A DNA stretch of 64,000 nucleotides from Fragum whitleyi (lineage: Eukaryota; Mollusca; Bivalvia; Cardiida; Cardiidae), in NCBI GenBank assembly GCA_948146395.1, contig OX411552.1, forward strand, positions 51,574,258 to 51,638,257, given 5' to 3'. This document shows, in pieces, positions 22,943-34,074 of this stretch. The position numbers and the translations under genes were made by a program. Below the pieces are notes generated by a model, which saw only the letters and a program-made list of their open reading frames with translations, ran no database searches and was not told the origin of the DNA. Within the stretch, counting starts at the first letter, position 1; every line of letters begins with the position of its first letter.

Positions 22943-24958
22943 AACAAGAGGGCCGTTGGCCCTGGGTCGCTCACCTGAGAAAAAAGCTTCATTACCTAGG
23001 TATGTCCATGCAACCAAAGAAAAAGAGATTTTCACTTATTCAATCAGATAACATTTGAAATAATCCCCCCCCCCATCTGCTCCTCACCTGGTCATTATTT
23101 ATTTAAGCTTTTTTCATAAAAGGTCTGTGATCAGCTAATCAATGCCAGATATATAGGCTGAGTCTGAGACTTTTAAAGTTTTCTTTAATGAGTTGATCAA
23201 TCCATGTCAAATATAAAGGCTGTAGGGATTCAAAATTCTCAACAAAGCACTCCCCCTCCCCCAAGATGCTCTGCACCTGGTGAATCTACAGTCATGATTT
23301 TAGCTAATTCAATTGATGTCCATATGCTGATCATTCATACCAATTTTCAAGTCTGTAGGACTCCTGGTTCATTAGAAGTTTAAAGATTTCAAAAATTATC
23401 CAAAGTACTACCCCCTCCCCAAGACACTCAGCACCTGATGACCCTACAGTCATGATTTTAGCTATTATTAATGTCAATATATTGATCACCCATTACAATT
23501 TTCAAGTCTGTAGGGTTCCTGATCCAGGAGAAGAACATGGTTAAAGATTTCAAAATTGATCCAAAGTACTACCCCCTCCCCCTTAATGCTCCGCATCTGG
23601 TGGCCCTACATTCATGCTTTTAGCTATTTAATTTAAGATCCATATGCTTATCATCCATGCCAATATTGGAGTCTGAAGGGCTCCTTGTTATTTTAGAAGA
23701 TGAAGGTTAAAGGTACAAAATTTTCACAAAAGTACTACCCCTTCCCCCCTGGTGCTCCGCACCTGGTGGCATTACAGTCATGATTTTAAGGTCTATGAGC
23801 TGATCCTCCATGCCAATTTTCAAGTCTGTAGAGCTTGTGGTTCAGAAGAAGAAGAAGGTTAAAGATTACAAAATTTTCACAAAAGTACTACCCTCTCCCC
23901 CATGGTGCTCCGCACCTGGTGAATCTACAGCCATGGTTTAAGCTATTTTTATAAAGGTCCATATACTGATCATCCATGCCAATATTCAAATCTGTCAGGC
24001 TCCTGATTCATAAGAAGAAGAAGGTTAAAGATTACAAAATTTTCACAAAAGTACTACCCTTTCCCCCCTGGTGCTCCGCACCTGGTGAATCTACAGTCAG
24101 ATTTTAGCTATTTTTATAAAGGTCCATATACTGATCATCCATGCCAATTTTCAAATCTGTCAGGCTCCTGATTCATCAGAAGAAGAAGGTTAAAGATTAC
24201 AAAATTTTCACAAAAGTACTACCCTCTCCCCCCTGGTGCTCCGCACCTGGTGAATCTACAGTCAGATTTTAGCAATTTTATGTAAAGGTCCATATACTGA
24301 TCATCCATGCCAATTTTCAAATCTGTCAGGCTCCTGATTCATCAGAAGAAGAAGGTCAAAGATTACAAAATTTTCAAAAAAGTACTACCCTCTCCCCCCT
24401 GGTGCTCCACACCTGGCAGCCCAACAGATATGGTTTTAGCTATTTTTATTCAGGTCTATGAGCTGATCATCCATGCCAATTTTCAAGTCTGTAGGGGCTC
24501 CTGGTTCCGAAGAAGAAGCAGCTTGAAGATTACAAAATTTACCCAAAGTACTACCCCCTCCCCCCTGGTGCTCCGCACCTGGTGGCCCAAAAGATATGAT
24601 TTTAGCTATTTCAATTTAGGTCTATGAACTGATCATCCATGCCAAGTTTTAAGTCTGTAGGACTACTGGTTGAGAAGAAGAAGAATTTTAAAGATTTTCT
24701 TAAAATTTCACTGTTTGTTGCCATAGCAACCAGAGTTTTTCATGGATTTCAATTCTTTGAGCTATTTTTGAAGGGGACCACCTAAGCAACATTTCTGTAA
24801 AATTTGGTGTAAATCGGCCCAGTAGTTTAGGAGGAGATGTCGTTTAAAGAAATTGTTGACGGACGCCGGACGACGACCAGACGACCGACGGATGGACGCC
24901 GGATGAAAGGTGATCACAATAGCTCACATGAGCACTTCGTGCTCAGGTGAGCTAAAAA
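22943..24958 (+). mobile_element. H-class hairpin-tag element, full length copy 1
   Basis: The head AACAAGAGGGCCGTTGGCCC (hairpin GGGCCgttGGCCC) and tag CGCTCACCTGAG pair with the end GAGCACTTCGTGCTCAGG, then TGAGCTAAAAA. About 11 core units of 135-145 bp carry AAAGTACTACCCCCTCCCCC, TGGTGCTCCGCACCTGGTGG, CTGATCATCCATGCCAATTT and TTCAAGTCTGTAGG. Near the end lie GTTGCCATAGCAAC (24717-24730) and a GACGGACGCCGGACGACG tract. It is inserted in the A-run of an L unit. A second full copy is at 38276-40329. Confidence 0.85.
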
Positions 24959-25079
24959 GTCCGGGAAACTGAAATTTCCTGGTATTTTTCAAAGTCCAGC
25001 ATCCATCTTCCACAAAAATCAATGGACCGAAACCAAAATCAAGCTTGTTCTGTAACTCATTGATGCGGACTTAAATACC

Positions 25080-26122
25080 AACAAGAGGCCCAAGAGGGCC
25101 TGTATCGCTCCACTGGCTTTAACATCATTAGACTTGCATTAAATGAATCTTTCTTTGAATGAAAACAACACTTTGAAATCTCTTAAGACCTATTTTACAT
25201 CAATTAACTGGGAATGGCTCACATTGCACCAAAATTCTCAAGTTTCATTGAAATTGGCCAACCTTCATCAGGAGATGTAGTTCAAAGACTTCGGGCTAAA
25301 AATAAGCCACACCCTGACATGCCAATATTTAAGGGCTAATTAACATTTCGCATACAATTTTTGAAAAGGGTCACAGAAGGAACATTCTGGTAAAATTTCA
25401 TTGAAATCAGCCCAGTGATTCAGGAGGAGATGTCCTTCAAGGAATTCGGGCTCAAAATAAGCCCCACCCTGCCACACCCATATTTATGGGCCAATCAAAA
25501 TTTTGAGAGCAAGTTTTGGAAAGGGTCTCCCAAGGAACATTCTGGTAAAGTTTCATTGAAATCGGCCCAATGGTTCAGGAGGAAATGTCGTTCAAAGATT
25601 TGGGGCTCAGATAAGCCCCGCCCTGTCACGCCCATATTTGGGGGTCAATCAAAATTTCTTGAACAATTTAGGTAAAGGGTCACTCCAGGAACATTTTGGT
25701 AAAGTTTGGTTGAAATCGGCCCAGTGGTTCAGGAGGAGATGTCATTCAAAGATTTTGGGCTCAAAATAAGCCCCGCCCTGCCACGCCCATATTTGGGGGT
25801 CAATCAAAATTGCTTGAACAATTTAAGTAAAGGGTCACCCAAGGAACATCCATGCCAAGTTTCATTGAAACTGGCCCAATGGTTTGGGAGGAGAAGATTT
25901 TTAAAGATTTCAAAGTGAAAAAATGCCACAATTAACAATTTTACAAGAGGGTCACCCAAGGAACATTTCTACCAAGTTTCATCAAAATCCGTCCATAGGT
26001 TTTGGAGAAGAAGATGTTTAAAGAAAAAGTTTACGCACAGACACACGCACGGACGGACGCACGCACGACGGACACACCGCCATGACAATAGATCGCTGGC
26101 CTTAGGCCAGTGGAGCTAAAAA
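25080..26122 (+). mobile_element. A-class hairpin-tag element, full length copy 2, nested in L
   Basis: The head AACAAGAGGCCCAAGAGG and tag CGCTCCACTGGC pair with the end GCTGGCCTTAGGCCAGTGG, then AGCTAAAAA. Five core units resemble those of 6136-7634. The ACGGACGGACGCACGC tract is at 26050-26069. The flanks are ATACC on the left and TCAGCTTAATATCTCC on the right, so it splits an L unit at ACCAA/AATCAGC. The ORFs are repeat-derived. Confidence 0.8.
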
Positions 26123-26570
26123 TCAGCTTAATATCTCCATGGGTTAAGAAAACTAGAAAGCCATTAATGGCTTGAGTAGCTCCACAGGCTTGAAATTCTT
26201 GTAATAGCAAATCCAAGTTTTGACTAGATTTTTTGATATTTTGGGTTCTACTGATGTTGAAATGATTTCGAAAGTTTCCACTATATAACATAAAGAGAAA
26301 TGACCTCCGCCCATAAAATATATATTTTTCATCCAATGACAATAAATTTTGGCTGAATGATCATGGGTCACCCAAGGATCATACTAATGAAGTTTGATTG
26401 AAATCTATCTATTACATTCTGAGAAAATGATTTTCAAAGTTTCCACTACATAACATATAGAGAAATGACCTCCGCCCATTAAAAACAAATTTTCCATCCA
26501 ATCACAATAATTTTTGGTAGACTGATAAAGGGTCATATAAGAATCATTTATGTAAAATTTGGTTAATATC

Positions 26571-26962
26571 AATACAATACAACAACATTCTTTATTATTC
26601 AACTTGAACGCCTGACATTCATCATCGATACAAAGACATTTACATAATAAGTACAACACACATGAACAAAAGGTACATCAAAGAAAACACATTTAAAGAT
26701 AACGTAGGAAGAAAGGGTGTAACGGGGAAGAGGCTTTCATGTTCTTGTAGTTTGGTTTGTCATTATATGGTTTTTTCTTAGTTCAAAGCATTTATTGCAA
26801 TATAAAGCTAGTTTATTTAATGTTTTGATATTATTACTATTCAATAGTTCTGTTAATTTGAAAACACTCGGGGTGCGATGATAGTATTGTTTTATATATT
26901 GTTTTCTGATAATGGTATAAAATGGACAACAAGGAATGAAATGGTATTCGTCCTCGATGTCG
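26571..26962 (-). mobile_element. 5'-truncated non-LTR retrotransposon (LINE) 3' end
   Basis: On the minus strand an open frame runs to a stop at 26737-26739. An untranslated region follows, with AATAAAGAATG and a GTTGTTGTATTGTATTG tail. ATATC occurs on both sides (host AATATC / GATATC), consistent with a short target duplication. It is inserted in the F element at 26151-27716. The exact clade is uncertain. Confidence 0.75.
26737..26961 (-). pseudogene. C-terminal fragment of a LINE reverse-transcriptase polyprotein
   Basis: Seventy-four uninterrupted codons read DIDIEDEYHFIPCCPFYTII, then RKQYIKQYYHRTPSVFKLTE, LLNSNNIKTLNKLALYCNKC and FELRKNHIMTNQTTRT, then stop. The E-D-E-x-H-F-x-x-x-C-P-x-Y pattern is typical of the zinc-knuckle-like tail after the reverse transcriptase in many invertebrate LINE ORF2 proteins. 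The frame is intact but lacks all upstream domains, so it is a dead 5'-truncated insertion. Confidence 0.75.
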
Positions 26963-27740
26963 ATATCTATCTGTTAGATCCTGAGAAAATGATTTTCAAA
27001 GTTTCCACTATATAACATATAGAGAAATGACCTTCGCCCATAAAGTACATAATTTTCATCCAATCACAATAATTTTTTTTTAACACTATTAAAGGGTCAC
27101 CAAAGGATCATTCATGTAAAATTTGGTTGATATCTATCAGTTAGATTCTGAGAAAATGATTATCAAAGTTTCCACTATATAGCATATAGAGAAATGACCT
27201 CCGCCCATAAATTACATATTTTTCATCTGATCACAATAATTTTTTATAGACTGATAAAGGGTCACCCAAGGATCATTCATGTAAAATTTGGTTTATATCT
27301 ATTAGATTCTGGAGAAAATGATTTTCAAAGTTTCCACTATAAAACATAGAGAAATGACCTCCGCCAATAAAATACACATTTTTCTTCTGATCACAATTAT
27401 TTTTTGTAGACTGATAAAGGGTCACTCAAGGATCATTCATGAAAAATCTAATTGGTATCTTTCAATCAGAACCTGAGAAAAGTCATTTTTTACTATATTT
27501 AGAAATTAGCCCATTAAATCCATGTTTTTCATTGTATCAAGGATCATTCCTGTGAAGTTTGGTTGAAATTCATCCAGTAGTTTCTGAGGAGAAGATTTTT
27601 TAAGAATAAATTTATGACTGGACACAAGGACGCACGTATGGACGGACGTATGGACGCACAACGGACACAACGCCATGACAATAGCCCCAGTGGCTTTCAG
27701 CTAGTGGAGCTAAAAAGCCCCGAAATCTGAAATTTTCTTG

Positions 27741-28384
27741 TAATTTTCTAAGTCCAGCATCCGTATCTTCCACAAATATCAATGGACCAGAACCAAACTG
27801 TGCCTTGCTCTGTAACTCCATTATGTGGACTCACATACCAAAAATCAGCAAAATATCTCCAAGGGTTAAGGTAAAAAAGTCCGGAAAACTGAAATTTCTT
27901 GGTAATTTCTAAGTCCAGCATTCGTATCTTCCACAAAAATCAGAGGATCGGAACTGAACTCAAATTTGTTCAGTAACTCATTGATGTTGACTCACATACC
28001 AAAAATCAGCTCAATATCTCCAAGGGTTAAGAAAAAAAGTCTGGAAAACTGAAATTTCCTGGTAATTTTCTAAGTCCAGCATCCGTATCTTCCACAAATA
28101 TCAATGGACCAGAACCAAACTGTGCCTTGCTCTGTAACTCCATTATGTGGACTCACATACCAAAAATCAGCAAAATATCTCCAAGGGTTAAGGTAAAAAA
28201 GTCCGGAAAACTGAAATTTCTTGGTAATTTCTAAGTCCAGCATTCGTATCTTCCACAAAAATCAGAGGATCGGAACTGAACTCAAATTTGTTCAGTAACT
28301 CATTGATGTTGACTCACATACCAAAAATCAGCTCAATATCTCCAAGGGTTAAGAAAAAAAGTCTGGAAAACTGAAATTTCCTGG
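27741..28384. repeat. Perfect-looking 322-bp tandem duplication of an L dimer
   Basis: 27741-28062 and 28063-28384 read identically by eye, including TTCCACAAATATCAATGGACC and the variant second half TCAGAGGATCGGAACTGAAC. Each copy holds two diverged L units, so the duplicated block is a dimer. The identity implies recent unequal exchange or slippage. Confidence 0.8.
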
Positions 28385-28516
28385 TAATTTTCTAAGTCCA
28401 GTATCTGTATCTTCCACAAAAATAAATGGACCGGAACCAAACTTGAACTTCTTCTGTAACTCATTGATGCGGACTCTCATAACAAAAATCAACTCAATAT
28501 CTCCAAGGGTTAAGAA

Positions 28517-30485
28517 AACAAGAGGGCCTTTAGCCCTGGTCCGCTCACCCGAGTCAAAGCACCTAAGGGTAATTGCATTACTTTCGATTCAGATGATTAA
28601 GTTATTGAACTGTAACAAATTTATGTGTATAGGAAAATAATCTTATGCTTAGACCAGCAAGATTCCACAGTCTCAGTTTTACTATTTCTGTTTGACAAGA
28701 GGACCATGATGGTCCTATATCGCTCACCTGAGTAAAGCACTCATAACTTGTCAACCATGTTATGAATACCAGAACTTGTTTGATGTACATTTAGGATGGT
28801 TTGATTTCGTCCTACTGCAATTTGATATTTTTTTTAATTTTCATAATATTCAACTTTTCTCTTACCATGGCAAATTCTTCTAACAACTTTTGTAGACCTA
28901 CATGTAAAGAACATCCATGCTAAGTTTAAGATTGATTGGCCTTATTCTTAAGAAGGAAAAGAATTTGTTCTAAGATTTTTGGCAATTATGCCACTTTTCA
29001 GCCTTTCTCTTACCTTGGAAACAAGAATTTTTGAACTAATGAAATACTTTTAACAACTTTTGGAGAAATTCATCCAAGGATCATCCCTGCCAAGTTTCAT
29101 CCTGAATGGCCTAGTGGTTTTGGAGGAGAAGACTTTTTTCTAAGATTTTCGGCCATTTAAGGCAATTTTTCAGACATTCCGTTACCATGGCAACCAGAGT
29201 TTATGAGGTAATGAAATTCTTTTAACAACTTTTGAGGAGCTTCATCAAAAGATCATCCCTGCAAATTTTCAGCTTGATTGGCCTAGTGGTTTTGGAGGAG
29301 AAAATTTTTTTCTAATATTATCAGACATTTTCGGCCATTTTTCAGACATTCCGTTACCATGGCAACCAGAGTTTTTGAAGAAATTAAATTCTTTAGAAAA
29401 CTTTTGAAAAGCTTCACCCAAGGATCTTCCCTGCCAAGTTTCAGCTTGATTGGCCTTGTGATTTAGGAGGAGAAGAATTTTTCTAATATCTCAGCCATTT
29501 TCGGCTATTTTTTTTACTTTCCGTTACCATGAAAACTAGAGGTTTTGAAGAAAATAAATTCTTTTAACAACTTTTGAAGAGCTTCACCCAAGGAACATCC
29601 CTGCCAAGTTTCATCCTGAATGGCCTAGTGGTTTTTGAGGAGAAGACTTTTTTCTAAGATTTTCGGCCATTTAAGGCAATTTTTCAGACATTCCGTTACC
29701 ATGGCAACCAGAGTTTATGAGGTAATGAAATTCTTTTAACACATTTTGAGGAGCTTCATCCAAAGATCATCCCTGCAAATTTTCAGCTTGATTGGCCTAG
29801 TGGTTTTGGAGGAGAATTTTTTTTTCTAATATTATCAGACATTTTTCGGCCATTTTTCAGACATTCCGTTACAATGGCAACCAGAGTTTTTGAAGAAATT
29901 AAATTCTTTAGAAAACTTTTGAAAAGCTTCACCCAAGGATCTTCCCTGCCAAGTTTCAGCTTGATTGGCCTTGTGATTTAGGAGGAGAAGAATTTTTCTA
30001 ATATCTCAGCCATTTTCGGCTATTTTTTTGACTTTCCGTTACCATGAAAACTAGAGGTTTTGAAGAAAATAAATTCTTTTAACAACTTTTGAAGAGCTTC
30101 ACCCAAGGAACATCCCTGCCAAGTTTCAGCTTGATTGGCCTTGTTGTTTAGGAGGAGAAGAATTTTTTCTAATATTATCAGCCAATCTAGGGCTTCATGT
30201 AACCATGGCAACCAGAGTTTTTAATGAAATTTAAATCTTTTAACAACTTTTAAAATACTTAAACCAAGGAACATCCCTGCTGAGTTTCAGCTTGATTGGC
30301 CCGGTACTTTAGGAGAAGATGTTTAAAGAAATTGTTGACGGACGGACAGACAGACAAGGGACGGATGACGGACGGTGAGTGATCACAATAGCTCACCTTG
30401 AGCACTTTGTGCTAAGGTGAGCTGAAATTACAAGATCAAAAATGAAATTGTTATCAGTCATTGGTTTTTGTGCTCAGGTGAGCTT
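28517..30485 (+). mobile_element. J-class hairpin-tag element split by a B2 element
   Basis: The head AACAAGAGGGCCTTTAGCCC (hairpin GGGCtttaGCCC) and tag CGCTCACCCGAG are followed by CAAAGCACCTAAGGGTAAT and CCACAGTCTCAGTTTTAC. The element resumes after the nested B2 at 30424 with AAATTACAAGATC and closes with GTGCTCAGGTGAGCTTAA. A second J copy at 30488 has the uninterrupted site. Confidence 0.65.
28695..30423 (+). mobile_element. B2-class hairpin-tag element, full length, nested in J
   Basis: The head ACAAGAGGACCATGATGGTCC and tag CGCTCACCTGAG pair with the end TTGAGCACTTTGTGCTAAGG, then TGAGCT. Nine or so core units of about 170 bp repeat CCGTTACCATGGCAACCAG, CATCCCTGCCAAGTTTCAGC and TTGATTGGCC. 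A three-unit block of 514 bp is itself duplicated (for example GACTTTTTTC at 29131 and 29645). RFX-type X-box matches recur at 29181, 29353, 29523, 29695 and 30199. A GACGGACGGACAGACAG tract precedes the end. Confidence 0.8.
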
Positions 30486-30487
30486 AA

Positions 30488-31160
30488 GACAAGAGGACCT
30501 TTGGCCCTAGTCCGCTCACAAGCACCTAAGGGTAATTTGCATTACTTTTGATTCAGATGATAAAGTTATTGAACTGTAACAAATTTATGTGTAAAGGAAA
30601 ATAATCTTATGGTCAGACCAGTAAGATTCCACAGTCTCAGTTTTACTTTTTCTGTTTGAAAATACAAGATCCAAAATGGAATTGTTATCAGTCGTTGGTT
30701 TTTACATGATCATTTTACAAGAGAATATCTGGGATAACTTTAGTACTGCGCACCTGGTGGCCCAACAGTTTTAATTTTAAGCTTCTTGTTCATCAGAAGA
30801 GGAATTTTCCTCCTGGTGCTTTGTTCTTCGCACCTGGTGACCCAACAGATATGATTTTAGCACTTTTAATTCAGGTCTATGAACTGATCATCCATGCCAA
30901 ATTTTAAGTCTGTAGGACTCTGGGTTGAGAAGAAGAAGATTTTCTTAAAATTTCAACTTTGGCCAAAGCAACCAAAGTTTTTCATGGATTTCAATTCTTT
31001 AAGCTATCTTGGAAGGGACCACCTATGAAAAATTTCTGTTAAATTTGACGTAAATTGGCCCAGTAGTTTAGGACAAAATGTTGTTTAAAGAAATTGTTGA
31101 CGGATGCCAGACAATAACCAAAGGACGGAAGCTGGACTTTGTGCTCTGGTGAGCTTAAAA
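30488..31160 (+). mobile_element. J-class element, copy 2, with H-like 3' part
   Basis: The head GACAAGAGGACCTTTGGCCC and AGTCCGCTCAC match J, then CCACAGTCTCAGTTTTAC and TTTTTCTGTTTGAAAATACA. The 3' half carries H-type text (CGCACCTGGTGGCCCAACAG, GGCCCAGTAGTTTAGGA) and ends GTGCTCTGGTGAGCTTAAAA. It may be a J/H recombinant. Confidence 0.5.
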
Positions 31161-31289
31161 AAAAGTTCTAATGTTAAAATTCATTTGAAGTACTACCCTC
31201 TCCCCACTGTTGCCCCGCACCTTGTGGCCCAACAATCATAATAGCTGTTTAAATAAAGTTCTATGAGCTGATTATTCTATATCAAATGA

Positions 31290-33226
31290 TCAAAGGCCTG
31301 AATTGAAGACAGGACTGAATATTAACAATTGGAATGAAAATTGTGGCGTTTTGAGAAGATCTCTTGAGTGGGAATCAAAAATTTAAAACAATCATTGATG
31401 GTTGCATATGGAAACTGCACCTTCCTAACAAATGAATATGCTTTACTTTGAAGACTCATCACTTCCAGATAAACCTATCCCTCTAGCCAATTCAAGCTTA
31501 ACAAGAGGTTAACTGCCTTCATAATCGCTATTCATCCCCAAGTGTAAGTTTTCAATATCCTAAATGAAAAGTATTCATTTAACCAACAGAAATATGGTGG
31601 CAATTCCTGTATTTTAAAAACTCATATGAATTATTGCAACCCTGTTTTATAAAATTGTATAGATTATCCCCAGCAATCCAATATGATCCAAATCCGATTT
31701 TTTTCCAGTCAAACTTATTAAGTGGATGTGTAAAAATCTAAAAAAAAATGTTTATCCACATGACACACATTGCTTTCCCCTTGATGAAGAGCTGAACATT
31801 TCATTGCCATGGTCAATATTGCCCTGAATTGGAAATTTGTTCAAATTTCTTTTACATTTATTATCTGATCCAGGATTTGACTAATTATCTCCACATAGAA
31901 GAAGCAATGAAAGTAATACCAATATTCTTATACTTTTACTAGTCAAAGTCAATACCAAGAAGAAGTATTTTCCCGTACAATAGCTGTAGCTTTTTTATGA
32001 ATACCGTTTAAGTTTCTTCCAGGAGTGAAACATTCTATTTCTATTGTTCCATTGAGATATTTCGATCTCCATTTCAGGTAATTCTCCTTGCATATGGTCT
32101 TACTTAGTAGAAAATTATTTTTACTACAAAATAATATATAAACCTGTTAAGACAACCAACCTTTCAGGCCTTTTCCACGGGACTGCTTTTCTAGATCAAG
32201 ATTCGGATTGAACTATCCGGTGAACTATCAATTTTGACAAAACTGCCAAAATGACAGATCGTTAAATGAAATCCCGAGCTACAACATTTATCACCTTGAG
32301 TAGAATTCTTTTCCAAGTCCACTCCAGAATGTTACAAATAAAATCCATTCCAGTTTCCAAAACAGTTTCTGTTATTGTCAGAAAATTGTCGAAAACAAAA
32401 GCGGAAACTCAAAACCGGGGTCGCGCATGCGTGGTACTACTGTATAGGCCATTCGGAACACCACTCGGTCAATCTAACCCATTCGTCACAACTCGGACGA
32501 TTCCGTAACCTACATTTATCTGAGACTTCGGAGATCGCCCGATGATTGCCGAGTGAATATCACGATCACGATCTGTTGCCGTTTACGGAAATGACCGAGT
32601 GATGTTCCAAATGCTGTACAATATGGATAGACAAAACAAGCCTAATAACAAAGTAATTTGATAAGCCATCGAAATTTCTCCGTAAATCCAAGTAAAAATT
32701 CAAACCTAGGAAATTCCAAGGGTTTACGAGTTTATTCAAATAGCCTTGTGCTATTTTAGTTTTTATCCATTTACACTACGACAGGCCCGGGAGACGGATA
32801 AATAAAGCAACCTTAAGGACAAACAAACATACAATTTTACGAGAAATAGGGAGTCTAAAATGGGAAACTGAAAATAGCTTTCCGATGCTATGTATAAAAA
32901 CAGCTGTAGGATGCAATTCAAAATTTGGAGCAAATGCAAAAGATTGCAGCCGAAAACGCCCTAAAACGGCACCACTTACGAATGTAAAACACGTTTCTGC
33001 AGGCAACTTCTGCATCGATCACGTGTTCACTCCCCTGAGGTCCCCGCCAGAATTTAGGTCAGCACCAAAATTTTACGGTATATTGCTACACTATTGATTA
33101 TTTTTGCCGCATTTATTTTTATGAATGGGTCTACTTTTTTTAGCGTAATGACACATGTAGGTTTGTTATCAGAATCCGATGGCGACGATCCCTATATTGA
33201 AAGACAGGTAAACCTGTCTTCAATAA
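31290..33226. mobile_element. R insertion: 1.9-kb element with gene-promoter-like interior
   Basis: The duplicate host segment at 36277-37200 has CTATATCAAATGAAAAAGCTG uninterrupted. Here about 1.94 kb lies between ATCAAATGA and AAAAGCTG. Its left side has ATTGAAGACAGG (31302-31313). Its right side is a hairpin GACAGGTAAACCTGTC within ATTGAAA..TTCAAT, followed by AAAAAA, so the terminal arms are complementary as in the other tag classes. The interior (about 32160-33070) is unlike other elements here: CpG-bearing, with CGCGCATGCGTG (NRF-1-like) near 32423. No convincing gene was found. Confidence 0.6.
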
Positions 33227-34074
33227 AAAAGCTGTAGGAATTCTGGTTCAGTAGAATTTTTAACCATCTATAAATTTACCACATAGCACCCCCTCCCCTT
33301 GGGTCTCTGCCCCTGGTCACAAAAACATCATGAATTTATCTATTTTGATTAACGAATATGGGCTGATGACACATGCTTAATTTAGAGCCTGTAAGATTCC
33401 TACTTCATCATCATCAGAAGAGTTAAATTTCAAAATTGACCCAAAATACTACCCTTCTCCTAAAGTGCTCTTCACATGGTAGTCAAACATTCATGGTTAT
33501 AGGTATGTAAAATAGGGTCTATGAGCTGATCATCCGTGTCAAATATAAAGGTTGTAGGGATTCTGGTTCAGAAGAAGAAGAAGGTTATGAATTTAAAATC
33601 TTTTAACAAAGTACTACCCCTTCCCCCCCCCCCCCGGTGGCTCTGCACCTGGTGGCCCAACAGTTATGATTTTAGCTATTTTAATTATGGTCCATATGCT
33701 GATCATCCTTGCCATTTTTCAAGTCTGTAGGGCACATGGTTTATCAGAAGAAGATGGTCAAAGATTTAAGAATTACTCTGAAAAGCTACCCTCCCGCCCC
33801 TGGTGCTCTGCACCTGGTGGCCAAACATTCATGATTTATGGTAATTCAGATAGGGCCTATGAGCTGATCATTCATGGTAAATAAAAATGCTGTAGGGATT
33901 CTGGTTCATCAGAAGAAGACAGTTAAAGATTTCAAAATTTTCAACAAAGCACTCCCCCCTCCCCCAAGATGATCTGCACCTGGTGACCCAACAGTCATGA
34001 TTTTAAATATTTTAATTAAGGTTTACAAGCTGATCATCCATGCCAATTTTCAAGTCTTTTGGGCTCCTGGTTCC

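Larger units (their letters stand above)
26151..27716 (+). mobile_element. F-class hairpin-tag element, copy 2, nested in L and split by a LINE
   Basis: The head AACTAGAAAGCCATTAATGG and tag GCTCCACAGGC pair with the end CCAGTGGCTTTCAGCTAGTGG, then AGCTAAAAA. The core units match the F copy at 13111-14242. The body is interrupted at 26571-26962 by a LINE 3' fragment. It is inserted in the A-run after GGGTTAAG of an L unit. Confidence 0.8.

Noticed and set aside
32266..32508. 80-codon plus ORF, and on the minus strand a possible first exon MDFICNILEWTWKRILLK with donor GTGATA
   Set aside because: It is not recognised, the donor is weak and the downstream exon is missing. It is described only as promoter-like cargo of the R insertion.
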